A stretch of DNA of 64,000 nt from Promethearchaeota archaeon (GTDB lineage: Archaea > Asgardarchaeota > Lokiarchaeia > Sigynarchaeales > SOKP01), in contig JABXKC010000013.1 in assembly GCA_013375495.1 (NCBI GenBank), forward strand, positions 20,855 to 84,854, given 5' to 3'. Shown one piece after another: positions 43,203-51,137 of this stretch. Under the pieces are notes generated by a model that saw only the letters and a list, made by a program, of their open reading frames with translations, did no database searches and was not told the origin of the DNA. How positions within the stretch are numbered: position 1 is the stretch's first letter; each line of letters begins with the position of its first letter. The translations under genes and the position numbers were made by a program.

Positions 43203-44240
43203 TTATTCTTTAGTCGTTTTGATTTCCAAAACGAAAAAGTAGGCAATTGGTACGAGAAATAAGCCTCCCAATACGAAAAGAATAATTATCTCATCAAAGT
43301 CGGCTGGTAAGCCAATTAGCGTTATTAGCGTTATTAGCGCTAGCGTTATTAGTGCTAGCGTTATTAGCGTTGGCTTAGCGTTATGTTTCCCAGAAATTTC
43401 CCGGGGTCGTGGCGCTTTCATTAAGAATATTGAAATCCAAGTACAGATGCTAAAGTAGGCAGAGTGCCATATTAGAAAACTAAACCCCCAATCGCTGTAC
43501 TCTAGCGATGGTCGCGTTCTAATTCCAAGGGCATCAATTATCACTTGTAAGCCAGTTTCAAGAAGAGGTAACCCCGTTTCTAATCGATTAAACGCACTGA
43601 TCCACATAAACGGTAAAGTAAAGATCCACCTGTACATACAATAAATTACGCACCAAGCTGCAATTATTATCGCAGAATACTTCATTATTCGTAACCGTTC
43701 TTTTGCTTCCTTATCTTTTATCGAGAGAACACGGCGCAGTTGTATAATAGCAAGTGGGAGTACTGACAGGAACCCAATCCCCCATAATGTCTCCACGAAT
43801 ACACCCCTTAATGCAAAATGGGTGATCCCCCCCCATGTGTCAATGGGTTGTGCTAGAACTAAACATCCTACTAGGATATAGGGAGTCTTTTTTATGAATG
43901 ACTTGAATTTATTAGCACGTGTGTCGTCGGTAGCAGGCAAATAAGCATTAAATCGTAACATTGCATATGCAAATAACCCAGCGAATGAAACTTCCGCTAA
44001 CGTGTTCGGTATTCGGAAAGTATATGGTATAGCCCATACACTAATCGCTCGATATGCAGAAACTAACGTAAAGATTATCCCCATAATTCGCATCCATTTC
44101 CGATATGTTAAATCCTTTCCATCCCTTGGAATCAGGGATCGTTTGTAAATAATTGCACAATACACCAGGCCCACGACGTTAAGAATCACCATAGTCGTAT
44201 ACCAAGGGATTGCCCAAGCTGTTTCAAATTGCAAAATCAT
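43203..44240 (-). CDS. Multi-pass membrane protein with an internal repeat tract
   Basis: A 345-residue protein with about eight membrane helices and no signal peptide. Conserved-looking pieces include YRAISVWAIPYTFRIPNTLA and SDWGFSFLIWHSAYFS. I do not recognise the family. Near residues 290-308 a small tandem repeat encodes TLITLALITLALITLITLI. Base composition and codon use look richer in G+C than the neighbours. It lies between two perfect copies of a neighbour's 3' end, so it may be a recent insertion. Start ATG at 44240. Confidence 0.7.
   Translation of the reverse strand: MILQFETAWAIPWYTTMVILNVVGLVYCAIIYKRSLIPRDGKDLTYRKWMRIMGIIFTLVSAYRAISVWAIPYTFRIPNTLAEVSFAGLFAYAMLRFNAYLPATDDTRANKFKSFIKKTPYILVGCLVLAQPIDTWGGITHFALRGVFVETLWGIGFLSVLPLAIIQLRRVLSIKDKEAKERLRIMKYSAIIIAAWCVIYCMYRWIFTLPFMWISAFNRLETGLPLLETGLQVIIDALGIRTRPSLEYSDWGFSFLIWHSAYFSICTWISIFLMKAPRPREISGKHNAKPTLITLALITLALITLITLIGLPADFDEIIILFVLGGLFLVPIAYFFVLEIKTTKE
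43315..43374. repeat. Short tandem repeat inside the membrane protein gene
   Basis: Units of nine bases GTTATTAGC or GTTATTAGT alternate with six-base GCTAGC units: 9, 9, 6, 9, 6, 9. All units keep the reading frame and code for Leu/Ile/Thr/Ala steps, so copy changes would lengthen or shorten a membrane helix without breaking the gene. Confidence 0.75.
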
Positions 44241-44500
44241 ATTTTTATCATATCCTTTTTTTTAATTGCTGTGGATATATGACATCTCTATAGGTAATTT
44301 TAACTATGAACATTAAGTCTGGGTCATTTTTAAATTTTAATAGGATCAAAATTATTTTAATGTCTTTAAAAATTTTAGAGTCTGGAGATTAATTCTCATA
44401 TCTAGTTGTGACACTTCAGCGAAATTAGTACTTCAAGAGTCTCTAACCGCAGGATCCATGTTTTTGAATCTTGAGGTACGAAAAGCTAAGAATAAGGCAC

Positions 44501-44533
44501 ATCTACATTTCAAACATTACTTTTTTTTTAATT
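44501..44533. repeat. 33-base repeat at the 3' end of the HTH regulator gene
   Basis: This is identical to 42949-42981. Here it is functional sequence: it contains the stop codon of the regulator (44503-44505) and its last codons, which encode KKKVMFEM. Confidence 0.9.
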
Positions 44534-45156
44534 ATCTTTCTAAGAGTTACCGATAAAGCAGATTTTGATTTCCCTAACTCGTTAGCTAACTCCTCTAGTG
44601 AAATTTTTCTTGGAATTTCAAAAAAACCTAAAGAAAGAGCTTTATTCAAGATTGTGGATTCGTCGAGAGTCAATTTATTCTTATCATCGTCTATACTATA
44701 AGGAGAAGTACCAATTCTAAGTAGCGTATAATTGATACCCCTCTGTTCAAAAAGATTTAATAGCTCGTCTATTCTTTCCCTACTTGATACTAACCTCCAG
44801 TAAGCGTATCCTTCTCTCACTCGCACGGGAAAGTTAACTAGAACACCACATTTGATTATTGCATATAACAAAAATGGATCCTTTGTTTTTACATTAAATT
44901 TTACTCTAGTTTCTTCTTTTTCTAAAACACTAATTTCAATTACAGATTTGTGGTTAGTGATATCCTCTATTATCAAATCGATGCTATGATGATATATTTC
45001 AATTATTGAATTTCCAATGGAGTTTTCAAAATCGTAAGGAAGAAAGTGTTCAATTTCCATTCGTACATCACGAAACTTCTTAAATATTTCCGAAATCCAC
45101 AGTTGGTCTGGAAACTTAATCTTTATTCTTGCTAAACTCGATTTGGGTGAATCCAT
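44503..45156 (-). CDS. HTH_10 / Bat-type transcription regulator
   Basis: A 217-residue regulator. The C-terminal 60 residues fit the archaeal HTH_10 domain: KLTLDESTILNKALSLGFFE, then IPRKISLEELANELGKSKSA and LSVTLRKIIKKK. The N-terminal 150 residues form the alpha/beta sensor part common in these proteins, with no recognised ligand motif. It is divergent from the iron-sulfur flavoprotein gene (91 bases between starts), so it may control that gene or itself. The last 33 bases are repeated at 42949-42981. Confidence 0.85.
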   Translation of the reverse strand: MDSPKSSLARIKIKFPDQLWISEIFKKFRDVRMEIEHFLPYDFENSIGNSIIEIYHHSIDLIIEDITNHKSVIEISVLEKEETRVKFNVKTKDPFLLYAIIKCGVLVNFPVRVREGYAYWRLVSSRERIDELLNLFEQRGINYTLLRIGTSPYSIDDDKNKLTLDESTILNKALSLGFFEIPRKISLEELANELGKSKSALSVTLRKIIKKKVMFEM

Positions 45157-45246
45157 CTTAATATGTAATAAACAAGAATTTAAAACATTTTTTAGAATTA
45201 AAATAAAAAATAATAAATAAAGAAAGAAATATGCTATATTGTAACT

Positions 45247-45846
45247 ATGGTGGAAAATAAGAATCTGCTTTTAGGAATATGTGGGAGTCCCAGAAAACAA
45301 GGAACTGCCTATGCAGTTGAATACGCCCTGAAATACGCTTCAGAAAAGTTTGGATTTGACACTGAATTCTGGACAGTAAGAGGAAAGGAAATCAAGTATT
45401 GCATACACTGCGATTATTGCATTAGAGAGAAAAAGGGGTGCATAAATGAAGATGATGTTCAAAAACTTTATCTTATATTAGAAGAAGCCAAATATTTACT
45501 CATAGGCACTCCAGTATTTCAAGGTAATCTTTCAGGACAATTAAAAACTGTACTAGATCGCTGTCGTGGATTAGTGGGTAAGAATCCTAATGTATTTAAG
45601 GATAAGTATGGAATAGCCCTTGCAGTAGGGGGAGATCGAAGCGGAGGACAAGAAATTGCCATTAGAAGCATTTTAGATTTTTACCAACAAAATCATATAA
45701 TACCCGTTTCTGGAGGTGCATTCGGAGCTAACTTAGGTGCTTCTTTATGGAGTAGGGATAGTGGCGAGGAAGGAGTTCAAAACGACGAAGTTGGGTTAAA
45801 ATCAATAAGAAAAGTCATAAAAAGATTAGCAGAATTTAAAGAATAG
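45247..45846 (+). CDS. Iron-sulfur flavoprotein (NADPH-dependent FMN reductase family)
   Basis: A 199-residue flavodoxin-like protein. The FMN phosphate loop is GICGSPRKQGTAY. The compact cluster motif CIHCDYCIREKKGC near residue 57 is that of archaeal iron-sulfur flavoproteins (Isf), which bind a 4Fe-4S centre beside FMN. GTPVFQGNLSGQLKTVLDRC is the second FMN loop. In methanogens Isf can reduce O2 and peroxide, so a role in oxidative defence is likely. It is divergent from an HTH_10 regulator. A decayed relative is at 26000-26131. Confidence 0.9.
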   Translation: MVENKNLLLGICGSPRKQGTAYAVEYALKYASEKFGFDTEFWTVRGKEIKYCIHCDYCIREKKGCINEDDVQKLYLILEEAKYLLIGTPVFQGNLSGQLKTVLDRCRGLVGKNPNVFKDKYGIALAVGGDRSGGQEIAIRSILDFYQQNHIIPVSGGAFGANLGASLWSRDSGEEGVQNDEVGLKSIRKVIKRLAEFKE

Positions 45847-45875
45847 AAAAGAAAAATAATAGTACATATTCTAAC

Positions 45876-46172
45876 TTATTTAACTCCAAACAGTTTCTCA
45901 GCTTCTTTTTCTCTGAGTCCTGAGATACCCCAGAGCTCTTTAAACCAATATTTTCCGTTCATAATTACAACTGGCGTATTTACAATACACCCATCCGCGT
46001 CACAGAATGTTTTGGTGAAGTTATTATCGTGTAATAACTTATGGACGAATTCTTCGTCGTCTATATCACGCTCTATGTATTCGACATCGTTTTCATGAAG
46101 CCATTCCTTCAATTCGGAGCATCTTGAGCAGTCAGCTTTTGAAATTATAATTGGTACTTGCATATTACTCAT
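45876..46172 (-). CDS. Glutaredoxin-like protein
   Basis: A 98-residue thioredoxin-fold protein. The active site is KADCSRCSELKEWL (CxxC), followed by the usual VEYIERDIDDEEF strand and the cis-Pro loop VNTPVVIMNGKYW. Two extra Cys sit in FCDADGCIVNT. The family reduces disulfides or glutathione-like adducts. It is convergent with the iron-sulfur flavoprotein gene. The start may be the first ATG at 46172 or the second at 46163. Confidence 0.85.
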   Translation of the reverse strand: MSNMQVPIIISKADCSRCSELKEWLHENDVEYIERDIDDEEFVHKLLHDNNFTKTFCDADGCIVNTPVVIMNGKYWFKELWGISGLREKEAEKLFGVK

Positions 46173-46346
46173 AATATTTATAACATATCTAACTACTATA
46201 AAAAAAGTTTAGGTTCTATTCTATAAATAATTCATAAAGAGATATAATAACAAATCAAATTTACACCAAAATTCATTATAAATCATACAAAATTTTCAAA
46301 CATAAAATATTATCTAATTTAAAATAATAGCGACTAAAATTATATT

Positions 46347-46790
46347 ATGTTAAGATTAAAAAAATCGAAGGTAATAAAAAGAGTGAAGAGCGCACACTTC
46401 ATTGGAAGACAGTTGTCACGACTAAAGTTGGGTCAATCCTATTACAGCATTGCGGTATCAACCGTTAGTGCAATATCGTTGATATCCCTAGCTTTTGAGA
46501 TAAGTTTTTGGATGCTAATAGTTTTTTTTCCTATCCTATTGCTTGGCACATTCCTAATCGGTTATTTCATGGATATTTATAATATTAATACGATGGACAC
46601 ACTGAAAGCTAACGAAATAGGTCATAGATATCTCAATACGAGCGATTTAAAAAGTCAGGAATTTCAACTGTTACAAACTGAAATTGTTCTCGAAGCATTG
46701 AAGGCTATTCAGGATAATCGTCAATTAGATCCTAAGGATTTACTAAAGAAGTATGATCTTTATTTTAGAAAATGGAAATCTCCCTATTAA
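46347..46790 (+). CDS. Small membrane protein of unknown function
   Basis: A 147-residue protein. A basic N-terminus (LRLKKSKVIKRVKSAHF) is followed by two adjacent membrane helices (about 35-80) and a charged helical cytoplasmic tail (LLQTEIVLEALKAIQDNRQL). I do not recognise the family. It is convergent with the GTPase gene, 66 bases apart. Confidence 0.6.
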   Translation: MLRLKKSKVIKRVKSAHFIGRQLSRLKLGQSYYSIAVSTVSAISLISLAFEISFWMLIVFFPILLLGTFLIGYFMDIYNINTMDTLKANEIGHRYLNTSDLKSQEFQLLQTEIVLEALKAIQDNRQLDPKDLLKKYDLYFRKWKSPY

Positions 46791-46856
46791 TAAGACAAAA
46801 TAAAAACTGATTTGATAATTTTGTGCTCTTGAATTAACTCAGGTAAGAAAAAGATT

Positions 46857-47900
46857 TTATATCATCTGTTTTAACAACCAACGGATTGCATTGATAATTT
46901 CATCATTCTCACTAAGAACATTAATAGAAAAATATTCTATAGATAGTCCACACTCTTTTAACTCCTCCATATCGAATTTTTCATAAATCATATCGGAAGT
47001 TATTTCCTCTTCATCGTCAAATTTATTACCAATAATAAGTATTGGCATGGTATCTCCCTTATCTTGGCACTTATTTAATACTAACTGAAACATTTCAATG
47101 GTTTCTTTAAGAGAATCCTTATTAGAAGCATTGAAGATTAAAATGAAGCCCTGAGCATTATCTATACAATCTTCATACAATTTAGTCTTTTTGCCATCCA
47201 TATCCTCATCAATACATTCGTATGTCAAAACTTCGATGTTATCAATTATAAAATCATAAATTTTACTTGATAAATCTCTCTTCATATTGTTATTTTTATA
47301 TTGTAGGAATTGTATAACCTCCAAATTCTTTACGAGCTCGGTTTTTCCTGCGTTTCTAGGTCCAAAAATGTAAATCTTCTTTAAATTTCCTTTATCTAAC
47401 AAATGAACTGATAAATCTAGTTGTGGACTCATTTTTTCTAGATATTTGTTAAAGAGCTTAAAGAATTCTTTTTTAAATTTTTTCGATGCTACACTAAGAG
47501 TTTCTTTTTTATTTACACGATTTTTATGACTATGTAGAATCCCTGTAAGTTCATTAAGTTTTTTTAGTTCTGAGGCGTAAGATTCAAGATCTGGGGTTTT
47601 AGATAAAAGATAGTTGTAAACATCAGTAATTTCATCCTTAAAGTAAGCGGCTCTTATCATATATGTTATCATTAAGAGTTCTTTTCCCCCTCGCGCAAAT
47701 TCGGAGTCAATATAAAAAATATGATTAATTGTTTGGTATTTTCTAAAAGTAAAAATGAAATTTCCCTCTTCTTCAGTAAATTCCAGAATTCGACCTAAAT
47801 CAGGGTGCTCTTGAGGATTCAATGGGGAACTACAATACAAATTAGTAGGTCCTAGAGTTGTATCGAAATACGACAAGGCTAAGATGACTTCTTTTGGCAT
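46857..47900 (-). CDS. Ras/Rab-like small GTPase with an N-terminal extra domain
   Basis: A 347-residue protein. Residues 170-347 are a Ras-superfamily G domain: P-loop GPRNAGKT (180-187), G4 NKFD (292-295) and a G5-like SINVLS. The G3 DxxG is not clear; YECIDEDMDG takes its place. Residues 1-115 (VILALSYFDTTLGPTNLYCS, FIFTFRKYQTINHIFYID) read like an alpha/beta longin-type domain, and a helical linker (110-165) joins them. GTPases with longin or roadblock partners are an Asgard hallmark linked to the origin of eukaryotic trafficking. The GTPase call is firm; the longin call is tentative. Confidence 0.85.
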   Translation of the reverse strand: MPKEVILALSYFDTTLGPTNLYCSSPLNPQEHPDLGRILEFTEEEGNFIFTFRKYQTINHIFYIDSEFARGGKELLMITYMIRAAYFKDEITDVYNYLLSKTPDLESYASELKKLNELTGILHSHKNRVNKKETLSVASKKFKKEFFKLFNKYLEKMSPQLDLSVHLLDKGNLKKIYIFGPRNAGKTELVKNLEVIQFLQYKNNNMKRDLSSKIYDFIIDNIEVLTYECIDEDMDGKKTKLYEDCIDNAQGFILIFNASNKDSLKETIEMFQLVLNKCQDKGDTMPILIIGNKFDDEEEITSDMIYEKFDMEELKECGLSIEYFSINVLSENDEIINAIRWLLKQMI

Positions 47901-48046
47901 AGTAATATTAAACGAAATTTGTTTTTATCTAGATTATATTTAAGACGACTTTAGTTTTATATCAAATGTTTTTTGCTTAAAATTGTATGGATATTAACCA
48001 ATTATATGCTTGGATTTAATAATTTATAAAAATCAAATTTTAATGC

Positions 48047-48526
48047 TTGTTTTATATTACATACTTAATGGATTCTAATTCTCGAGATGGCGAGTATAAC
48101 CTTGCTATTAAAAATTTATTTCATGGTAAGATAATGGAACGTGCCTCTGCTGCAAGGCAGATAGGGCATCTAAAAGATGGGAGGGCGACAAACTTATTAG
48201 TTAGAGCCTTAAATTCAGAAGAAGACCCAATAGTTATAAACAGAATTATCGAAGCTATGGGGTATATTAAAGATGCTAAAGCTACTATGGTTATCGTAGA
48301 TTTACTGAAAAAAGAATTAGAAAAAAATGAAAACGAGCAAAATAAGAGCCTTCTGTTTTTGATAGTTGAGAGTTTGATGAAAATTGGAGACAAGAGGGCT
48401 TTAGAGCATTTAGGAATACTCTCAAGATCGTGTGAAAGCGATTTAAAAAAGCTCACAGAAGAAGCGATCGAGTGTATAGATCCTGAATGGAAGAAAAATC
48501 TTGTTAAAAATGAAAAAAACCAATAA
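48047..48526 (+). CDS. HEAT-repeat protein
   Basis: A 159-residue helical protein; the likely start is the second ATG at 48068 (MDSNSRDG), because the first seven residues are hydrophobic and lack a ribosome binding site. It has at least three PBS-lyase/HEAT-type repeats: MERASAARQIGHLKDGRATN, VINRIIEAMGYIKDAKATMV and LIVESLMKIGDKRALEHLGI. Such repeats bind proteins. The glutaredoxin-like gene follows after 42 bases, so they may form an operon. Confidence 0.8.
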   Translation: MFYITYLMDSNSRDGEYNLAIKNLFHGKIMERASAARQIGHLKDGRATNLLVRALNSEEDPIVINRIIEAMGYIKDAKATMVIVDLLKKELEKNENEQNKSLLFLIVESLMKIGDKRALEHLGILSRSCESDLKKLTEEAIECIDPEWKKNLVKNEKNQ

Positions 48527-48568
48527 TAATCCAAAAATTATAATTATTAAATTTTAAAGGTTAAAATT

Positions 48569-48886
48569 ATGTTCCCAGAATTTATTGAAAGCATAGCACA
48601 AGAAGTTAATGGCGAAAACAACAACCAGAAATGGACTATATTCACCCTATCTACCTGTAGCTGGTGCAAACGGTGCAAAACTTGGCTTAACGAGAAAGGT
48701 ATTAAATATCGTTATGTGGATGTAGATAAAATTGACCCAAGTGAAAAATCAAAAGTGTTAACATTTTTAAGAGAAGAATACAAGCCGGAAAGAATATCTT
48801 ATCCGTTTGTTGTGTGTGATGACAAATTCGTTGTAGGATATAATCCAAGTAGATATGAAGAATTAGTTAATCTTGGAGGAAAATAA
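48569..48886 (+). CDS. Glutaredoxin-like protein linked to FTR
   Basis: A 105-residue thioredoxin-fold protein with active site TLSTCSWCKRCKTWL (CxxC plus a third Cys) and cis-Pro loop RISYPFVVCDDKFVVGY. It directly precedes the ferredoxin:thioredoxin-reductase-like gene, which starts 1 base after its stop with the ribosome binding site inside this gene. The pair is probably a reductase and its disulfide substrate. Confidence 0.88.
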   Translation: MFPEFIESIAQEVNGENNNQKWTIFTLSTCSWCKRCKTWLNEKGIKYRYVDVDKIDPSEKSKVLTFLREEYKPERISYPFVVCDDKFVVGYNPSRYEELVNLGGK

Positions 48887-48887
48887 A

Positions 48888-49250
48888 ATGGATATGGAAA
48901 CAATAGATGGTATGAAAGAGTACATAAAGAAGGTTAGCCAGAAGAATAAATGGATCCTAAATAAAAATCCAGAAGCTTTTGAAGACTTAGTCAATGGTTT
49001 AGTAGATAATAAGAAATATTATGACTATCAATCTTGTCCATGTCGACTTGCGTCAGGAAATAGAGAGTTGGATAGAGACTTAATTTGTCCCTGTAATTAT
49101 GCTCCCGACGATGTGAAGGAATTTGGGGCCTGTTATTGTAATCTATATCTACGACCAGATTTTTATGAAACAATAAATGAAGAGTTTGTTGTTGTTCCTG
49201 AGAGGCGCCCTTATGATAAAGAGAAGGCCGTATTAGATCATTTTAAATAA
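48888..49250 (+). CDS. Ferredoxin:thioredoxin reductase catalytic subunit-like protein
   Basis: A 120-residue protein. The cluster and active-site cysteines of FTR beta are all present: CPCRLASGN, CPCNYAP and CYCNLYLRP. They hold a 4Fe-4S cluster next to a redox disulfide, letting ferredoxin reduce thioredoxin-like partners. The start is ATG 48888 because GGAGGA (48875-48880) lies just upstream. The glutaredoxin-like gene before it is the likely partner. No variable FTR subunit is seen, as usual in archaea. Confidence 0.92.
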   Translation: MDMETIDGMKEYIKKVSQKNKWILNKNPEAFEDLVNGLVDNKKYYDYQSCPCRLASGNRELDRDLICPCNYAPDDVKEFGACYCNLYLRPDFYETINEEFVVVPERRPYDKEKAVLDHFK

Positions 49251-49372
49251 ATAGATACAATTAGCTAAGACTTTATCTTTTTTTTTATCTGCATTAAATC
49301 TTATTTTTTTGGTTTATCAATCAATTTTTTATAAATAAAATCCTTAAATATTTCGGGTTCTCTTTATAATAT

Positions 49373-49528
49373 ATGCCAAATAAAGAACTTACAGATGAAG
49401 AATTAGAGGACGAACTAGAAAAAGCCTTTAAAGCGAATGAGGCTAAAAAAGACCATTGTGGTACTCCCATTCCTGAAAGTAAAGAAGTAGGAATCCAAAG
49501 AACGGGAGTGAAGTTAAAAAAAGAATAA
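49373..49528 (+). CDS. Small hypothetical protein, 51 residues
   Basis: A short ORF with high charge: LTDEELEDELEKAFKANEAK, then HCGTPIPESKEVGIQRTGVK. It has one Cys and no membrane segment. A TTAAATAT stretch about 25 bases before the ATG could be the TATA box of a leaderless mRNA. Sequence character is coding-like (acidic helix, AT-rich third positions), but there is no homologue I can name. Confidence 0.55.
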   Translation: MPNKELTDEELEDELEKAFKANEAKKDHCGTPIPESKEVGIQRTGVKLKKE

Positions 49529-49584
49529 AATTATATTAAGAGTTTCTAATTCCTTTTTTTCTAATATTTTTACAGATTTTAAAG

Positions 49585-50070
49585 CTAATCGATTATAGTT
49601 AGTTTAGTAAGGGCTCCAATTTCGTTAAATTCAGAAGGCTCCATTCTTAATTCTTTACCAGTTATTTTATTCGCAATTGAAGCTGCAAAAATCGCCCATG
49701 GGCATATAGCATGAGTTAATTCTTCTTTAGTCATTACACTCCTCACTTTAGATGTGGAGCAATTTATAGATTCAACGGTAAAAGATTTATCTGATTCCCA
49801 TTTGATTTTTACTTTCTCTGCCATCCCAATTTTTTCTGCCATTTTCATAAATTCTTTCAAAGCGTCAGATAAACTCAATTTTTCGAGAGTTTTCATATTT
49901 AATCCCGACATAGTCATCATTTTCTCAATGAATTCGTAAGTTCTTGGAACGACATATTTAAAGAGCGCAGGCGTCCCTAGGAGTTCCTTTGCTGACTTTT
50001 CGTAACCAAACGTTACTCCATGAAGGAGAAATGCTATTTGATTAAACGCAAACCTTGATTTTTCTTTCAT
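49585..50070 (-). CDS. Hypothetical soluble protein with conserved CPWA motif
   Basis: 161 residues from the ATG at 50070, which follows a GGGGATCGGAA ribosome binding site. It is helical at first (FAFNQIAFLLHGVTFGYEKS), then has a beta-rich half (VKIKWESDKSFTVESINCST) and ends with THAICPWAIFAASIANKITG. The pattern recalls small hydrocarbon-binding/V4R-like proteins, but this is only an impression. Upstream of the ATG the frame stays open for 24 more codons of hydrophobic, membrane-helix-like sequence ending LYKRGSE. Confidence 0.55.
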   Translation of the reverse strand: MKEKSRFAFNQIAFLLHGVTFGYEKSAKELLGTPALFKYVVPRTYEFIEKMMTMSGLNMKTLEKLSLSDALKEFMKMAEKIGMAEKVKIKWESDKSFTVESINCSTSKVRSVMTKEELTHAICPWAIFAASIANKITGKELRMEPSEFNEIGALTKLTIID

Positions 50071-50100
50071 TTCCGATCCCCTTTTGTATAGCACAAACAC

Positions 50101-50418
50101 GAATAGTCCTAGTCCTACAATAAACGAGATAGCTGCTGCTGCTTAGAAAGCGTTGAAAACATTAATTATATTACCACATATTGTCCTGATGCGTATTGGA
50201 TTTTAAAATTTTTCGGGAAAAAACAAAGATCTAAACACGTACTCGTAGGAATGTGTGAATTATTAGGCGATTAGGATTCTTTATAATTCTAAACCTAATA
50301 TTAAAAACAATTAATCCTAAAATCGATTATCTATGAAGGATATTATAATTTAAACGAATAAAAATTTTAAGAGTAAATTCAAATATTCACAATAGAAAGA
50401 AATTTAAATGGTGATCAT
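50101..50418. other. Intergenic region with a possible decayed membrane anchor
   Basis: No full gene is present. On the minus strand, 50142-50071 encodes AAAAISFIVGLGLFVFVLYK in frame with the downstream hypothetical protein, right after a TAA at 50143-50145. It looks like the C-terminal anchor of a lost surface protein or an alternative N-terminus. The plus-strand end holds a GGTGAT ribosome binding site for the gene at 50419. Confidence 0.35.
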
Positions 50419-51111
50419 ATGCTATTTTCCCCAAATGAACTTGAAAATGTAAAGAGAGAAATGACTAAGTTAAAAGGCAAAGTTGTGTTAAAATTATTTA
50501 CCGATTTCAAAACTCAAGAAGATGGCTCAAGAGAAAGGGCGTGCATGGCGTGTGAGGGCGCATATAATTTGTTAACAACACTTGAGGATTTATCAAATGA
50601 TAAGTTGGGCGTCGAAGAGATATCTATCGAAGAAAACCCAGAAGAAGCAATAAAATACGAAGTATCTCGAATTCCTGCTATTTTATTCGTTAACGACGAT
50701 GGTAAGGAAATTATCCGTTATTCAGCGCACCCAACAGGATCCGAATTTGTACCCTTTTTAAATTCAATTCAATATTTTAGTGGGGTTAGGCCATATTATG
50801 CAGACCAAATCCTTACTCATCTTAAAAAAATTGATAAATCAGAGATGAAGATTTTTATAACTCCAACTTGTCCTTATTGTCCTGCGACTGTTCCAGTATT
50901 AACATTATTCGCTATAGTTTCTAAAGGGAAAATTACAGCAGAGGTTATTGATGTTAGTTTAAATCCTGACATCGCAAGGAAGTACGAGGTTCAAGGAGTC
51001 CCTCTAACTGTCGTGAACGAGAGCGAAAGAATTGTAGGGATGTTTACTCCTCAAGATTTATTAGACAAATTAACAAAAGGTCAAAGAGATTTTGGAGGAA
51101 TGTACGCATAA
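50419..51111 (+). CDS. Protein disulfide oxidoreductase, paralogue 1
   Basis: A 230-residue archaeal PDO-type protein made of two thioredoxin folds. The N-terminal unit has CMAC (Cys42, Cys45) with cis-Pro in VSRIPAILFV. The C-terminal unit has CPYC (Cys151, Cys154) with VQGVPLTVV. It moves electrons or forms and reshuffles disulfides in cytoplasmic proteins. It is the first of three tandem paralogues followed by thioredoxin reductase at 52624, which probably reduces them. The ribosome binding site is GGTGAT. Confidence 0.9.
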   Translation: MLFSPNELENVKREMTKLKGKVVLKLFTDFKTQEDGSRERACMACEGAYNLLTTLEDLSNDKLGVEEISIEENPEEAIKYEVSRIPAILFVNDDGKEIIRYSAHPTGSEFVPFLNSIQYFSGVRPYYADQILTHLKKIDKSEMKIFITPTCPYCPATVPVLTLFAIVSKGKITAEVIDVSLNPDIARKYEVQGVPLTVVNESERIVGMFTPQDLLDKLTKGQRDFGGMYA

Positions 51112-51137
51112 TTTAAAATTGAAGAGGTGTTTAAATA

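Noticed and set aside
48047..48067. Upstream ATG of the HEAT-repeat gene as true start
   Set aside because: It adds seven hydrophobic residues without a ribosome binding site; the second ATG at 48068 is more likely, though not proved.
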